DNA from: Candidatus Francisella endociliophora
GTDB lineage: Bacteria > Pseudomonadota > Gammaproteobacteria > Francisellales > Francisellaceae
Length of the DNA: 64,000 nucleotides
Assembly (NCBI RefSeq): GCF_000764555.1
Contig: NZ_CP009574.1
Coordinates: 1,364,001-1,428,000 of the forward strand
Direction of reading: 5' to 3'
The notes under the pieces are model-generated. The model had not been told where the DNA came from. It saw nothing but the letters and a program-made list of their open reading frames with translations, and searched no databases. This document shows, in pieces, positions 9,289 to 18,746 of this stretch. The position numbers and the translations under genes were made by a program. Position 1 is the stretch's first letter, and every line of letters starts with the position of its first letter.

Positions 9289-9535
9289 CTTCTTTCATCC
9301 AGACTATAACTGTCGGCTTTGGATTTACACCAAATCTGCTAGACCTTTCTAAAAATTTAGAAAGCGCTCGCGGGCTTCTGAGTTTATCAAAGCAATATCA
9401 AGCTTGATATTGCTATAGATCCTATGATCACACTTCGACTCCGTAGTTACTGAGCGTAGTCGAATGTACTCAGTGATCGGATAGAATGACAAGTCAGTTA
9501 CCGCCGGTAGGGAATTACGCCCTGCCCTGAAGATA
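9289..9535 (-). ncRNA. FMN riboswitch (RFN element) with a long variable arm
   Basis: The complement reads ATCTTCAGGGCAGGGCGTAA and continues with the AATTCCC...CCGGCGGT block. After a long variable arm it continues with AGCCCGCGAGCG, a small hairpin, GGTCTAGCAGATTTGGTG, AAATCCAAAGCCGACAG and finally ATAGTCTGGATGAAAGAAG. These are the conserved strands of the RFN aptamer in the correct order. FMN binding represses the downstream riboflavin operon. The arm between GGCGGT and AGCCCGCG is about 120 bases, much of it in two hairpins: a perfect 24-base palindrome at 9391-9414 and a larger imperfect hairpin at about 9416-9488. Confidence 0.95.
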
Positions 9536-9543
9536 TTTTATGT

Positions 9544-9572
9544 ATTGTATCAAAAAAATATAAGAAGAAAAA
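9544..9572 (-). promoter_or_regulatory. Likely promoter of the riboflavin operon
   Basis: On the minus strand TACAAT (complement of 9544-9549) is a good -10 box placed about 8 bases before the first conserved base of the FMN aptamer, where transcription would be expected to start. The -35 region at 17 bases spacing is a poor TTTTTC. The call rests on the -10 and its position. Confidence 0.4.
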
Positions 9573-9581
9573 ATTTTTAGA

Positions 9582-9956
9582 TTATTCTTTTGTCAGTGTA
9601 ACAGTTATGTTCTTGTTATCTATTTTCATCATATCACCTGTTGCTGCATCGATAGCAAATCCCCAAATCGTAAGAATATTCCATAGTCCGCCACTTTGGA
9701 AAGATGTTGTGACTTTGAAAGACTCTGTTTTATACCCTTTTTTTGAAATTGTAATGTTTGGATTCCAAATATTGTTTCCATCTATTTTGAATGTTGCAGG
9801 AGTGATCCCTGCAGGTGTGCCATTGAGCTTAACTGTTGCTCCTGAGGGTATAGAATTCACAGTTATATTTCTATCATTATCTCCATACATGCTTGCACAG
9901 CTTGTTAGCATTAGAGAAATAAGCATCACAGAGTATATTTTAATTATATTTTTCAT
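9582..9956 (-). CDS. PEGA-domain lipoprotein
   Basis: 124 residues from the ATG at 9956; an in-frame ATG four codons upstream (9968) is possible. The signal peptide ends in the lipobox LTSC (Cys20). The mature part holds a PEGA-type beta domain: ITVNSIPSGATVKLNG followed by G-x-TP and a KKGYKTESFKV strand. PEGA domains are short beta sandwiches found in surface lipoproteins and sensor proteins. A hydrophobic stretch (GLWNILTIWGFAIDAATG) near the C-terminus is similar to the membrane-touching tail of other small PEGA lipoproteins. It is upstream of the rib operon on the same strand but separated by its promoter and riboswitch. Confidence 0.75.
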   Translation of the reverse strand: MKNIIKIYSVMLISLMLTSCASMYGDNDRNITVNSIPSGATVKLNGTPAGITPATFKIDGNNIWNPNITISKKGYKTESFKVTTSFQSGGLWNILTIWGFAIDAATGDMMKIDNKNITVTLTKE

Positions 9957-10069
9957 TATCTTAAGCATTCATTAAATTCTAGATTTAAAATATTATAAGT
10001 TTTTGCTTTTTAAAATCAATATTGTAGTATTATTTCTTGAAGATTATTTTAAAATATAAATCCATTTTT

Positions 10070-11494
10070 ATGAAAATCTATAGATATATTATAGCTCTAG
10101 AAGTAGTTGAGTATTTTGCATATGCGATGCTCGCGACCATACTTTTATATAGTATTCTTCATAAGGGTTTAGGATTAGCAATGCCTCAAGCAGTATTACA
10201 TATGTCTGCTTTTATTAGTTTGTTATATTGTTTTATTGCTCTGGGAGGTTTTATTGGAGATAGGGTATTAGGTAGCCAAAACACGTTATTACTAGGTATG
10301 TTTTTAATATGTCTTGGTTATATTGGAATGGTGTTCTTTGGCTATGTTGTTGCAGAACATCTTAATCTATATTATTTGATATCTATTCCATTAGCGTTGA
10401 TTTGTATCGGAACAGGAGCATTTAAAAGTAACTCTAGTAAGATTTTTGCTGAACTTATTGAAGAAAAGAAATTTCTTGATACGAAATTTGTATATTTTTT
10501 GATTTCAATAAATATTGGAGCTGCCTTAGGAGGCTTGATTTCTCCAGCAATTAGTAAATATATAGATTGGCAGTTTGTAATGCTAGCTGCTTTTTTTATA
10601 ACCTTAGTTTCATGGATACTGATTCTAAAAGCTTTACACTTTCAAGGTAGTAAGATTTTAAATCTTGATTTTGAGTTTAAAAGGGTTGTTCAAGTTTTGT
10701 TGGGTGTTTTTGCAATCGTCCTACTAGGCGCATTTGTTATCTCAAATCCAAAGCTTGTCTTAGTATTTCAAACTCTTGTGATAATATTCATCTTAATTTT
10801 CCTTGTTGTAAAAGCAGCTATTGATAAAGAAAACTATAGTCAGATCGCATTTGCGTTAGTTGTATTACTTTTAGCTTGGAGTATGATATTTGTATTTACA
10901 CAAAGAACCATAAGCGTAAATACCTTTACAATACTGTGTACAGACCATAAGCTTTTTGGCTTTATAATCCCACCTGAGAGTTTTCAGGCACTAGAACCTC
11001 TTTGGGTAGTTGTGGTTGGACCACTGTGTATATTGTTTATGCGAAAAAACAGTCTAGCAAATTTAGGAATTAAGTATTTAAATAATATAACAATAGGGAT
11101 ATTTGCTTGTGGGTTAGGATACCTTTTATTGTACTGTGCGACTTTGAGTAGATCCTCTGAAGTTGTAAGCTCAGATTGGATTTTAGTATTTCAGTTATTT
11201 ATGGCATTTGCAGAGCTTATTGCTGCAAGTACAGCTTTATCTATAATTTGTAGTTATATGCCGGTCTCACTAAGAACTACAGCAATAGGATTATGGTTTA
11301 TTTTGATATCGTATGCTCATTTAATAAGTGGCTATGTGGTAAAAAACAGTTTAGGCTCTAGTACAGATAGCACTAAAAGTCTAATTCCGGAATATTCAAA
11401 TATATTTAAGTATTGTGTGTTAATTATGATAATAAGTTTTGTGGTAGGGCGTATTATTAGAGTATCTATAAAAGTTAAGCCTCAGATGGAATAA
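10070..11494 (+). CDS. POT-family peptide transporter-like membrane protein
   Basis: 474 residues from the ATG at 10070 (the frame extends to a TTG at 10037). It has about twelve to fourteen transmembrane segments. [18 protein letters not shown] between segments 2 and 3 corresponds to the major-facilitator loop of proton-dependent oligopeptide transporters. The first-helix proton-coupling motif ExxER of canonical members is replaced by [10 protein letters not shown], so the coupling Arg is missing. Long helical pairs between the two six-helix halves are also typical of bacterial POTs. Substrate is likely di- or tripeptides but this is family inference. Its last 20 bases overlap the convergent ferredoxin-like gene. 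Confidence 0.75.
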   Translation: MKIYRYIIALEVVEYFAYAMLATILLYSILHKGLGLAMPQAVLHMSAFISLLYCFIALGGFIGDRVLGSQNTLLLGMFLICLGYIGMVFFGYVVAEHLNLYYLISIPLALICIGTGAFKSNSSKIFAELIEEKKFLDTKFVYFLISINIGAALGGLISPAISKYIDWQFVMLAAFFITLVSWILILKALHFQGSKILNLDFEFKRVVQVLLGVFAIVLLGAFVISNPKLVLVFQTLVIIFILIFLVVKAAIDKENYSQIAFALVVLLLAWSMIFVFTQRTISVNTFTILCTDHKLFGFIIPPESFQALEPLWVVVVGPLCILFMRKNSLANLGIKYLNNITIGIFACGLGYLLLYCATLSRSSEVVSSDWILVFQLFMAFAELIAASTALSIICSYMPVSLRTTAIGLWFILISYAHLISGYVVKNSLGSSTDSTKSLIPEYSNIFKYCVLIMIISFVVGRIIRVSIKVKPQME

Positions 11495-11837
11495 AAGCAT
11501 ATTTTTTGACGACTTTACCACCGATCAAATGCTTTTGAATGATTTCTTCAAGTACTTTTGGTGTGCAAGAATGATACCAAACATTATCTGGGTGAACTAC
11601 AGCTATAGGACCATTTTGACAAACTCTTAGGCAGTATGTTTTGGATCTATAGATATGACCATTTTGTGAAAGCTTTAGCTCTTGAAGTCTTTTCTTTAAA
11701 TAGTCCCATGATTCAAGAGACTCTTTACCTTTACAACACTTTTGTCTATCTTGGTCACAACATAAAAATATATGTTTAGAAATGTTTGCAAGTCCTAGTT
11801 TCTCAGCTTTTTCTTTTAGTGGTTTTGCCATTATCAT
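11475..11837 (-). CDS. Thioredoxin-like [2Fe-2S] ferredoxin-family protein
   Basis: 120 residues. The order of elements, [12 protein letters not shown] near residue 30, [24 protein letters not shown] at 68-91, and LIGGKVV near the C-terminus, matches the small thioredoxin-fold (2Fe-2S) ferredoxins related to the NuoE/Shethna type. In these proteins four cysteines bind the cluster. The start is ATG at 11837, with an AGG five bases upstream; the ATG two codons later is equally possible. Electron partner unknown. It is divergent from the SppA gene and convergent, with overlap, on the transporter. Confidence 0.75.
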   Translation of the reverse strand: MIMAKPLKEKAEKLGLANISKHIFLCCDQDRQKCCKGKESLESWDYLKKRLQELKLSQNGHIYRSKTYCLRVCQNGPIAVVHPDNVWYHSCTPKVLEEIIQKHLIGGKVVKKYAFIPSEA

Positions 11838-11915
11838 AATACCTGGATTTAAATAATGTATTTTTTGTTAAATACATTTAAAATTGATGAGAAAATATTA
11901 ACATATGGAGAAAAA

Positions 11916-12839
11916 ATGGAAAGTAACATTTCTAACGAGACTTTAGAAAAATTAGCTAATGCCCATATTAAAGACCTAAAAAGTAAGAGACGTTGGAAGT
12001 TATTTATTAGGATTGTTATTATCTTGATAGTTTTGATAATGATAGTCCCGAGGCTATTTAGCTCATCGAAAGAGCTTACACCTCACATAGCATTAGTAAA
12101 AGTACAAGGTGTAATAGCAGAAGATGCTGAAGCAAATTCTGAAAGAGTTAATAAAAGCTTAGATGATGCATATGAAAGTAAATTAACCAAAGCTGTTATC
12201 GTTGAAATTAATAGTCCAGGAGGTTCTCCAGTTCAATCTGATGAAATATATGAGCATATGCAATACTTACAGAAGAAGCATCCAAAAGTACCTATGTATG
12301 CCGTTTGTACAGATGTTTGTGCAAGTGGAGGATATTACATTGCAACTGGAGCTAAAGAAATTTATGCTAACAAGATGACTATTACGGGATCTATTGGTGT
12401 AATTGGAAGTGGATTTGGCTTTACAGGGCTTATGGATAAAATTGGTGTAGAAAGAAGAACTTATACATCTGGTAAAAATAAAGATTTCTTAGATCCTTTT
12501 TCACCACAGAAGCCAGAACAAACGAAGCAATTTGAGAAGCTTTTGGATGAAACTCATCAGGTATTCATAGATGCTGTAGAGAAATCTAGAGGTGATAGGC
12601 TAAAAGTTAAATCTAAGGATACAACATTTTCTGGTGAGCCTTTTAGTGGTATTCAAGCTGAGAAAATTGGATTAATAGATGGTTTTGCATCTGTAAGTCA
12701 GCTTAAGCAGGAAAAACTAGATAATATGGATATTGTTGACTATACAAGACCACTAGATTTTTTAACAGCAGTTTCGCAAAAGTTAGGTAACAGCGTTTAT
12801 TATAAGGCAGCCTCAGAAGCTAGCTTTAGCCTAAAATAA
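11916..12839 (+). CDS. sppA: SppA/S49-family signal peptide peptidase
   Basis: 307 residues from the ATG at 11916, chosen because it has a TGGAGAAAA ribosome binding site; the longer frame from 11856 does not. One transmembrane helix (about residues 27-45) anchors a periplasmic S49 protease domain. The nucleophile Ser is in CASGGYYIA and the general-base Lys in SGKNKDFLDPF about 50 residues later, the Ser-Lys pair of the short bacterial SppA type. Further conserved parts are INSPGGSP and ITGSIGVIG. The enzyme degrades cleaved signal peptides and other membrane peptides. It is transcribed separately from the flanking minus-strand gene. Confidence 0.88.
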   Translation: MESNISNETLEKLANAHIKDLKSKRRWKLFIRIVIILIVLIMIVPRLFSSSKELTPHIALVKVQGVIAEDAEANSERVNKSLDDAYESKLTKAVIVEINSPGGSPVQSDEIYEHMQYLQKKHPKVPMYAVCTDVCASGGYYIATGAKEIYANKMTITGSIGVIGSGFGFTGLMDKIGVERRTYTSGKNKDFLDPFSPQKPEQTKQFEKLLDETHQVFIDAVEKSRGDRLKVKSKDTTFSGEPFSGIQAEKIGLIDGFASVSQLKQEKLDNMDIVDYTRPLDFLTAVSQKLGNSVYYKAASEASFSLK

Positions 12840-12922
12840 GTGTAATAGGTGTTGAAACCATAAAAAACCATGACTATAATCGATGGTAACACTAAGTTTC
12901 TAAAACTAAACAAAAAGGAAGA

Positions 12923-13468
12923 ATGGCTATGAAAAAAACATTATTAGGTGCAGCAATCGCAGGTGGTTTACTTATATCAGCAACTTCAGCTTTTGCTGGT
13001 GGCGTTGGTTTTGCAAATGTACAAGATGTATTTGAAACTTCTCCATTAGGTAAAGCAAAAGTTACAGCTGATGAGAAAAAGCTTAAGCCTCAAATGGATG
13101 AACTAAAGAAAAATATCACAACTCTTCAAGAGAAGGTAAATTCTTATACTGAAGAGAAAGACCAGGTTCAAGCAGATGATTCTAAAGGCGATACTAAAGA
13201 TGCAGAAGCTGCAGATAAAGTAGAAAATAGTGATAAAGAGCAAGCTCAAGCAGATCTTGAAAAAGCTATGAAGCAATATCAAGATCTAATGAATCAAGTT
13301 CAAAAAATGGCTTCTGATGATGCTGATGCATTTAAAGATGCTCTAAACAAAGCTTCTGCTAAAGTAGCTGAAGAGAAGCAGTTAGATGCTATCTTACCTG
13401 CTGAAATGAGCTTATATAATGTTGATAGCATTGATGTTACTAAAGACATCGTTGCTAAGATGCAGTAA
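12923..13468 (+). CDS. Periplasmic chaperone of the Skp/OmpH family
   Basis: 181 residues with a type I signal peptide ending in SAFA before GGVGFANVQDVF, the usual first strand of Skp (xGxVxxxxVFxxSPxGK). The central part is highly charged helix, as expected for the coiled-coil tentacles of the Skp trimer, with a Lys/Glu/Asp/Ala-rich section at about 75-115 that is longer than in E. coli Skp. Role: holds unfolded outer-membrane proteins on the way to the BAM complex. A strong AAGGA site precedes two possible starts, 12923 and 12929. It is not next to bamA or lpxD as in many genomes. Confidence 0.82.
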   Translation: MAMKKTLLGAAIAGGLLISATSAFAGGVGFANVQDVFETSPLGKAKVTADEKKLKPQMDELKKNITTLQEKVNSYTEEKDQVQADDSKGDTKDAEAADKVENSDKEQAQADLEKAMKQYQDLMNQVQKMASDDADAFKDALNKASAKVAEEKQLDAILPAEMSLYNVDSIDVTKDIVAKMQ

Positions 13469-13596
13469 TTCAATATTGAAAATATCTTTCTAAAAACGTT
13501 TTATCTTATTAAATTAAAAGCTTCTTTTTTTTATATCTAAAGCTATGTATAATCTTAGCTTAGATATAAGAATATTTACAAAAGACAATTAAAATT

Positions 13597-14019
13597 ATGG
13601 AAAATTTAGGCTATTTCGTTTCACAAAACTTACTGTTTTGTTTATCTTTTATTTTATTATTAGCTATCTATATAATCTTTGAGCTAACTCAAACTAAGAA
13701 GTCTCAATATAGTTTGTCTGTTGCAGATGCTGTTATGACAGTTAATAAAGGAAAGGGTGTATATTTGGATGTTAGAAGCCAAGAAGAATTTAGTAATGCT
13801 CACATTATAGGTTCGCAAAATATTCAGCTTGATGAAGTTTCTCAAAAACATAAGAAATTAAATAAGTACAAGGCTAAGCCTATAGTTATTTATGGAAATG
13901 GTGCGGAGAAAGCAATGTTTGAATTGCGTAAGGCTGGTTTTGAGCAGGTTTTTGTACTTAAAGGTGGCTTGAGTGCATGGTTACAAGCAAGTTACCCAGT
14001 TAAGTCTTTGTCTAAGTAA
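13597..14019 (+). CDS. Membrane-anchored rhodanese-fold protein lacking the catalytic Cys
   Basis: 140 residues. An N-terminal membrane helix (about 10-30) precedes a rhodanese domain with YLDVRSQEEFSNAHIIGSQNI and LKGGLSAW, the signature start and end of a YibN-like domain. The active-site loop normally reads VxYCxxGxRS; here it is VIYGNGAEKA around residue 100, with Gly where the Cys should be and no RS. The domain should therefore not carry sulfur; it may act as a protein-binding module. It lies directly upstream of secB (30 bases), the same neighbourhood as yibN in gamma-proteobacteria. Confidence 0.85.
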   Translation: MENLGYFVSQNLLFCLSFILLLAIYIIFELTQTKKSQYSLSVADAVMTVNKGKGVYLDVRSQEEFSNAHIIGSQNIQLDEVSQKHKKLNKYKAKPIVIYGNGAEKAMFELRKAGFEQVFVLKGGLSAWLQASYPVKSLSK

Positions 14020-14049
14020 GTTTTTATAAAAAATATTAAGGATCACAAA

Positions 14050-14499
14050 ATGGATCAACAAGCACAACCACAATTTCAAATTCAAAAAGTTTATGTTAAA
14101 GACCTTTCTTTCTCTATTCCAGACTCTGATAAGATATGGGCTACAGCATGGAAGCCTGAGCTACATACAGATTTAAAAGTAGAGGCTGTAAATTTACCAG
14201 AAGAAAATACTTATGAAAGTGTTTTGACTCTTGAAGTAAAAGTGCAAAATGATGGTATGACAGCTTTTGAGATAGAGGTTAAGCAAGCAGGTATCTTCAC
14301 GGTTTCGAATATGGAAGAAGGGCAAATCGAGCATGCAAAAAAAGCTTTCTGTCCAAATATTCTTTATCATTACGCTCGTGAGGCTGTTTCAGATTTAGTA
14401 ACAAGTGGAGGCTTCCCTCAACTATGCTTATCAGCTGTTAATTTTGATGCAATGTATCAAGACTCATTACAAGAAGTAGCTAGTGATAAGCAACATTAA
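14050..14499 (+). CDS. secB: Protein-export chaperone SecB
   Basis: 149 residues, acidic, with conserved [10 protein letters not shown], the [34 protein letters not shown] block and a flexible tail. SecB tetramers keep preproteins unfolded and hand them to SecA. Preceded by the rhodanese gene and followed at 23 bases by recA; the three probably share a transcript. Start preceded by AAGGATCACAAA. Confidence 0.95.
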   Translation: MDQQAQPQFQIQKVYVKDLSFSIPDSDKIWATAWKPELHTDLKVEAVNLPEENTYESVLTLEVKVQNDGMTAFEIEVKQAGIFTVSNMEEGQIEHAKKAFCPNILYHYAREAVSDLVTSGGFPQLCLSAVNFDAMYQDSLQEVASDKQH

Positions 14500-14522
14500 T
14501 ATTAACAGGAGTAAAATATAGT

Positions 14523-15581
14523 ATGAGTAAGGAAAAAGCTCTAGAATCAGCGCTCTCTCAGATAGAAAAGCAGTTTGGTAAAGGTTCTATTATGAAGCTG
14601 GGAGATCAAGAAGCTGCTCATGATATAGATGTTATTCCATCTGGCGTGATAGCTCTTGATGTGGCTCTTGGTATTGGAGGATATCCAAAAGGTCGTATAA
14701 TTGAGATATATGGACATGAATCTTCAGGTAAGACAACTTTAACTTTATTAGCTATTGCTCAATGTCAAAAGCAAGGTGGTACAGCAGCCTTTGTTGATGC
14801 AGAGCACGCTCTTGATCCAAAATATGCAAAGCTTCTTGGTGTGGATGTAGATAATTTAATCGTATCTCAACCAGATACTGGTGAGCAAGCTCTAGAGATT
14901 GCAGATATGCTTGTACGCTCTGGTGGTGTTGATATAGTTGTAATTGACTCTGTTGCAGCACTTACTCCTAAAGCAGAGATTGAAGGTGATATGGGTGACT
15001 CTCATATGGGTCTACAAGCTAGATTGATGTCTCAAGCTCTTAGAAAGCTAACAGCAAACATCAAACGATCAAATACGCTGGTAATGTTTATTAACCAAAT
15101 TCGTATGAAGATAGGTGTTATGTTTGGCAACCCTGAGACTACGACTGGTGGTAATGCTCTTAAATTTTATTCTTCTGTTCGTTTAGAAGTTAGAAAGGGT
15201 GGGGCTATCAAAGATGGTACAGATATCAACGGTAATGAGATCAAAGTTAAAATCGTTAAGAACAAGGTTGCTCCTCCTTTTAAGCAGTGTGAATTTGAGC
15301 TTATCTATGGCGAGGGTATTTCTCTGGAAGCGGAACTTGTGGACTTAGGTGCTAAGCATGGTATTGTTGAGAAATCAGGTGCATGGTATAGCTACAAAGG
15401 TAAGAAAATTGGCCAAGGTAAAGAGAAATCAAAAGAATATTTGAAAGAGAATACTGTTGAGCGTGATGAAATCGAAAAAGCTCTTTTAGAACTTCTATTA
15501 CCTCACAAGTATGCAAATCAAGATTCTCCAGTAGAGTCAAAATCTAAAAAGTCTTCAACTACTCAAGATGAGCTTATCTAA
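14523..15581 (+). CDS. recA: Recombinase RecA
   Basis: 352 residues. Walker [10 protein letters not shown] (about 67-75), Walker B region [14 protein letters not shown], loop L1, and L2 with [16 protein letters not shown]. The C-terminal tail is more Lys/Ser-rich than in E. coli. RecA forms ATP-dependent filaments on single-stranded DNA for strand exchange. An AACAGGAGT ribosome binding site precedes the ATG. Only 23 bases separate it from secB and I see no LexA-type operator there, in keeping with my recollection that Francisella lacks a classical LexA circuit. recX overlaps its 3' end. Confidence 0.98.
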   Translation: MSKEKALESALSQIEKQFGKGSIMKLGDQEAAHDIDVIPSGVIALDVALGIGGYPKGRIIEIYGHESSGKTTLTLLAIAQCQKQGGTAAFVDAEHALDPKYAKLLGVDVDNLIVSQPDTGEQALEIADMLVRSGGVDIVVIDSVAALTPKAEIEGDMGDSHMGLQARLMSQALRKLTANIKRSNTLVMFINQIRMKIGVMFGNPETTTGGNALKFYSSVRLEVRKGGAIKDGTDINGNEIKVKIVKNKVAPPFKQCEFELIYGEGISLEAELVDLGAKHGIVEKSGAWYSYKGKKIGQGKEKSKEYLKENTVERDEIEKALLELLLPHKYANQDSPVESKSKKSSTTQDELI

Positions 15582-16023
15582 AGAAAAAAACTATCTTTTA
15601 TATCTTCTTGCTAAGCAGGATTATTCTCGCAAACAATTGTCAGATAAGCTTTACAAAAGGGATAATATTTCTGGTGATGACATAGAATCATTACTTGATG
15701 AGTTTGAAAAAAATAAATGGTTATCTGACGAGCGTTTTGCCCGAGTATTTGTAACAAGTGAAGTCGCTAAGCTTAGGGGCAAAAAACGAATTATAAATAC
15801 TGCTGTTTATCAAAAAGGTTTATCACAAGATCTTATTGAGAAATATATTGAGCAGGAGAATATTGATTGGTTTGAGCTCTGTCAGAGATGCTTGTATAAA
15901 AGATATAAAAATATTGGTGAGTTACAAAAAGATTTTAAACTAAAACAAAAAGCTATGAACTATTTAGCATACAATGGTTTTAGCTTTGATGAGATAAATT
16001 TTGCAGTGAGTGAGAATATCTGA
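15568..16023 (+). CDS. recX: RecA regulatory protein RecX
   Basis: 151 residues, the usual length, overlapping recA by 14 bases in another frame. The protein has the repeated three-helix architecture of RecX, with [16 protein letters not shown] at the start, [25 protein letters not shown] in the middle and [13 protein letters not shown] at the end. RecX binds inside the RecA filament groove and limits its extension and coprotease activity. The overlap suggests translational coupling, which would keep RecX low relative to RecA. Confidence 0.92.
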   Translation: MSLSKEKNYLLYLLAKQDYSRKQLSDKLYKRDNISGDDIESLLDEFEKNKWLSDERFARVFVTSEVAKLRGKKRIINTAVYQKGLSQDLIEKYIEQENIDWFELCQRCLYKRYKNIGELQKDFKLKQKAMNYLAYNGFSFDEINFAVSENI

Positions 16024-16129
16024 GTTAAGCTATAAATAATCAAAAAAAACTCTGAAATACTTATCACATAGATGTTTTTGCTGTAAGCTGTAATAGAGTA
16101 ATTTTTAAAAATAATACAGGAGCTAAAAA

Positions 16130-16609
16130 ATGGCTAAAGGAACGGTAAATAAGGTTATTTTACTAGGTAGATTAGGAAATGATCCGGAAGTTAGAACAAC
16201 TCAGAATGGTACTACAGTAGCAACTCTTAGTTTGGCTACAAATGATGGTATGGGTGATAATATTACTACAGAATGGCATAGAGTAGTTGTATTTGGTAAA
16301 GGTGCAGAAGCTATCCAAAGATATACTAGCAAAGGAACACAACTTTTTGTAGAAGGTAGGCTTCGTACAAATAAATATCAAGATAAAAATGGCAATATGC
16401 AGTATTCAACAGAAATTATTGCAAACAATTTCCAATTTATTGGTGGTGGTAACAATCAGGGCGGTTCAAATTATCAGAATAATTCGAACTTTAATCAACA
16501 GCCAAACAACAATTTTAATCGAAATCAGCAACAAGCTCCAAAGCAAGATAATATGCCTGACTTCGCAGAGATTAACTCATCTAACTTTGATGATGATATT
16601 CCATTTTAA
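16130..16609 (+). CDS. ssb: Single-stranded DNA-binding protein
   Basis: 159 residues. OB-fold domain in the first 110 residues (VNKVILLGRLGNDPEVR, ATNDG, EWHRVVVFGKGAE, LFVEGRLRT). It is followed by an Asn/Gln-rich linker of about 40 residues and the acidic tip FDDDIPF that binds partner proteins. A CAGGAG ribosome binding site is present. It coats single-stranded DNA during replication and repair; having it just downstream of recA-recX places three recombination proteins together. Two frames on either strand inside it are shadows. Confidence 0.97.
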   Translation: MAKGTVNKVILLGRLGNDPEVRTTQNGTTVATLSLATNDGMGDNITTEWHRVVVFGKGAEAIQRYTSKGTQLFVEGRLRTNKYQDKNGNMQYSTEIIANNFQFIGGGNNQGGSNYQNNSNFNQQPNNNFNRNQQQAPKQDNMPDFAEINSSNFDDDIPF

Positions 16610-16695
16610 GCTGTTAGAATAATTATGTTATTTGTAATATGCGAACATGTTACGATTTCTTTGTGGAAATAATACTTAAAAATCTATATATTTAT

Positions 16696-17040
16696 TTACT
16701 TTTCAATCTTTTGTAACTTATCATGAGTTACTCGTACTTCACGTAAGCCTTGTTGAGTTAAAAGCTTTTCGACTCTTTCTTGTATTTGCTTTTTCATTTT
16801 ACTCGATTCTATATCAAACACCATAGTTCCTGATGAGTGATTAATAGCTACATCATATGAGTGTAGTTCGTTAGATAAAAGATCATCATTAAAAAGTTTT
16901 TTACCTAAAGCTATGTATGCTTTATGAGGAAAATTAGCCTTTTCTATAGTGTTAATTGTGATAGTTAGTTGATCTTTGTTTGAGCAAGCAAAGGCACTGA
17001 CACTAGTAAACAGTAATATAGTTAATAATATACGTTTCAT
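16696..17040 (-). CDS. Small exported protein of unknown function
   Basis: 114 residues with a signal peptide (MKRILLTILLFTSVSAFA) most likely cut by signal peptidase I before Cys19; the sequence AFAC is a poor lipobox, so lipoprotein processing is less likely. The mature part is about 95 residues, alternating beta and helix, rich in Lys and polar residues, with no motif I recognise. It is an isolated gene, convergent with ssb, and has its own upstream AT-rich region. Confidence 0.65.
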   Translation of the reverse strand: MKRILLTILLFTSVSAFACSNKDQLTITINTIEKANFPHKAYIALGKKLFNDDLLSNELHSYDVAINHSSGTMVFDIESSKMKKQIQERVEKLLTQQGLREVRVTHDKLQKIEK

Positions 17041-17228
17041 TTTATTACTCTGGTATTTATATTTTAATAATGACTATGATACTAATCATTTTTAGAAAGT
17101 ATATGCTTTTATGGCTAAATGCTCTATATAAAGAATATCTAATGGTTGATTTTCTATTTTTTACAAATAGGAATTGTATTTCATGTTGGAATCTAATCAT
17201 TATTTAATAGTTTATGTAATAAATCAAA

Positions 17229-18615
17229 ATGAATATCAAAAGAATATCACTATCGATACTTGCGATGCTAAGTGTTGTTCAAAGTTTTTCGTGTACTACT
17301 ATTATTGTAGGTAAAAATGCTTCAAAAGAAGGCCCTACTTTAATTGCTAGAAGTGTAGATGGACCAGCAGATAGTTCGGCAGTGAGATTTATATATCATC
17401 CGCCGATGGAGAAAGGATATGTATATCAAAATATTGAAGAACCTGAAAATAGATTTAGGTATACAATGCCAGATAATTTGCTTGGTTACTCTGGTTTACC
17501 TGACTGGCAGACCAATAGTAACGGCTTTCAAGAATCTGGATTTAATGATATAGGTGTTTCTGTCTCTGCTACTGAAACTATATTTAGTAATGAAAAAGTT
17601 TTAGCGATTGATCCATATGTTAATAATGGAGTATCAGAAGAAGCTGTAGTAATGATAACTCTACCACAAAAAAAGTCGGCTAAACAAGGAGTTGAATTGT
17701 TAGGTTCGATCATTGAGAAATATGGTTCTGCTGAGGGTTTTGGAGTAGCTTTTGCAGATAAGAATGAGGCCTGGTATATGGAGAATGCAGGCGGACATGA
17801 ATGGGTAGCTATTAAGATTCCGGATGATAAGTATTTCGTGTCAGCAAATCAAAGTAGAATTGGTGTTATAAATCTAGATGATAAAGATAATGTAATCACA
17901 TCATCAAATTTAATCTCTTTCGCAAAAGAAAATGATTTATATAGTAGTGGTCAATTTAACTTTAGAAAAATTTATAGTAAGGATGATAACGGAGATGCGT
18001 GATATAATTATCCTAGAGTTAAATACTTACAGGACATTTTCACACCTTCAGAAAAAGGTGAGAAATATCAAGGTAATAGTTTTCCAATATTCTTAACCCC
18101 TAAAGATAAAATTTCAATTATAGATGTTGAGAATGCTCTAGAAAGTCACTTTGAGGGTACAAAGTATGATCCATATACTTTACAAGATCCTTCTGTGACA
18201 GCTGGACCTATATCTGTATATAGAACTCAGCAGACACATGTTTTATCAGTGCGTGAAAATTTACCATTACCAATAGCAAATATTGAATATTTAAGTCTAG
18301 GTATGGGAGCTTTAAGTATTTATGTACCATTTTATCAAGGTGCGGAGATTTCGCTCAGTTATCAAATAGGCGATAATCATGCAGATAATATTTCAGCATA
18401 TTGGAAGTTTAGGAAATTATAAATGATGGGAATGCTTAATTCCTAATATGCACCGATTATCAAAGAAAGACCCAGCTAAAGCTCAAAAGCTATTAAATAA
18501 CTTTACAACAGCAATTGTCGGAGCTGTATTTGCAGTCACTGATGAGTTTACAAATGAATTAATAACTATGCAATCAGCTGAGATAAATAGTATGTATAAG
18601 TTCCCAGGTGCTTAA
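17229..18615 (+). pseudogene. Decayed C69-family (dipeptidase A type) secreted peptidase
   Basis: The first 257 codons encode a signal peptide followed by the mature N-terminal nucleophile SCTTIIVG and the VDGPADSS segment typical of C69 dipeptidases. At 18000-18002 an in-frame TGA follows NGDA; the same frame then continues without a shift (YNYPRVKYLQDIF...) to TAA at 18420-18422. A TGG to TGA change (Trp to stop) is the simplest reading. After a further TAA at 18444 the frame reads YAPIIKE. The remaining C-terminus (LSKKDPAKAQKLLNN to MYKFPGA) is in another frame, ending at 18615. The bases ATTATCAAAGAA encode both IIKE and part of LSKK, which fits a deletion between two short repeats. I treat the whole span as one inactivated gene. 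Confidence 0.85.
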
Positions 18616-18746
18616 TAGATAATAGTATAAGATGTAATTTTCATGAAACATAGTGAAAATATTATTTTATTTTTTTTTTGAAGTGAGTATTTTTTTATGT
18701 TAGGGTTAACTCGAGTTAAAAGAAAAATAATGTAAAAAGGAGTGTT

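Noticed and set aside
18000-18002. In-frame TGA in the C69 peptidase as a selenocysteine codon
   Set aside because: No SECIS-like hairpin is evident after the codon, the family does not use Sec at this position, and a second lesion downstream shows the gene is decaying. A TGG to TGA nonsense change is simpler.
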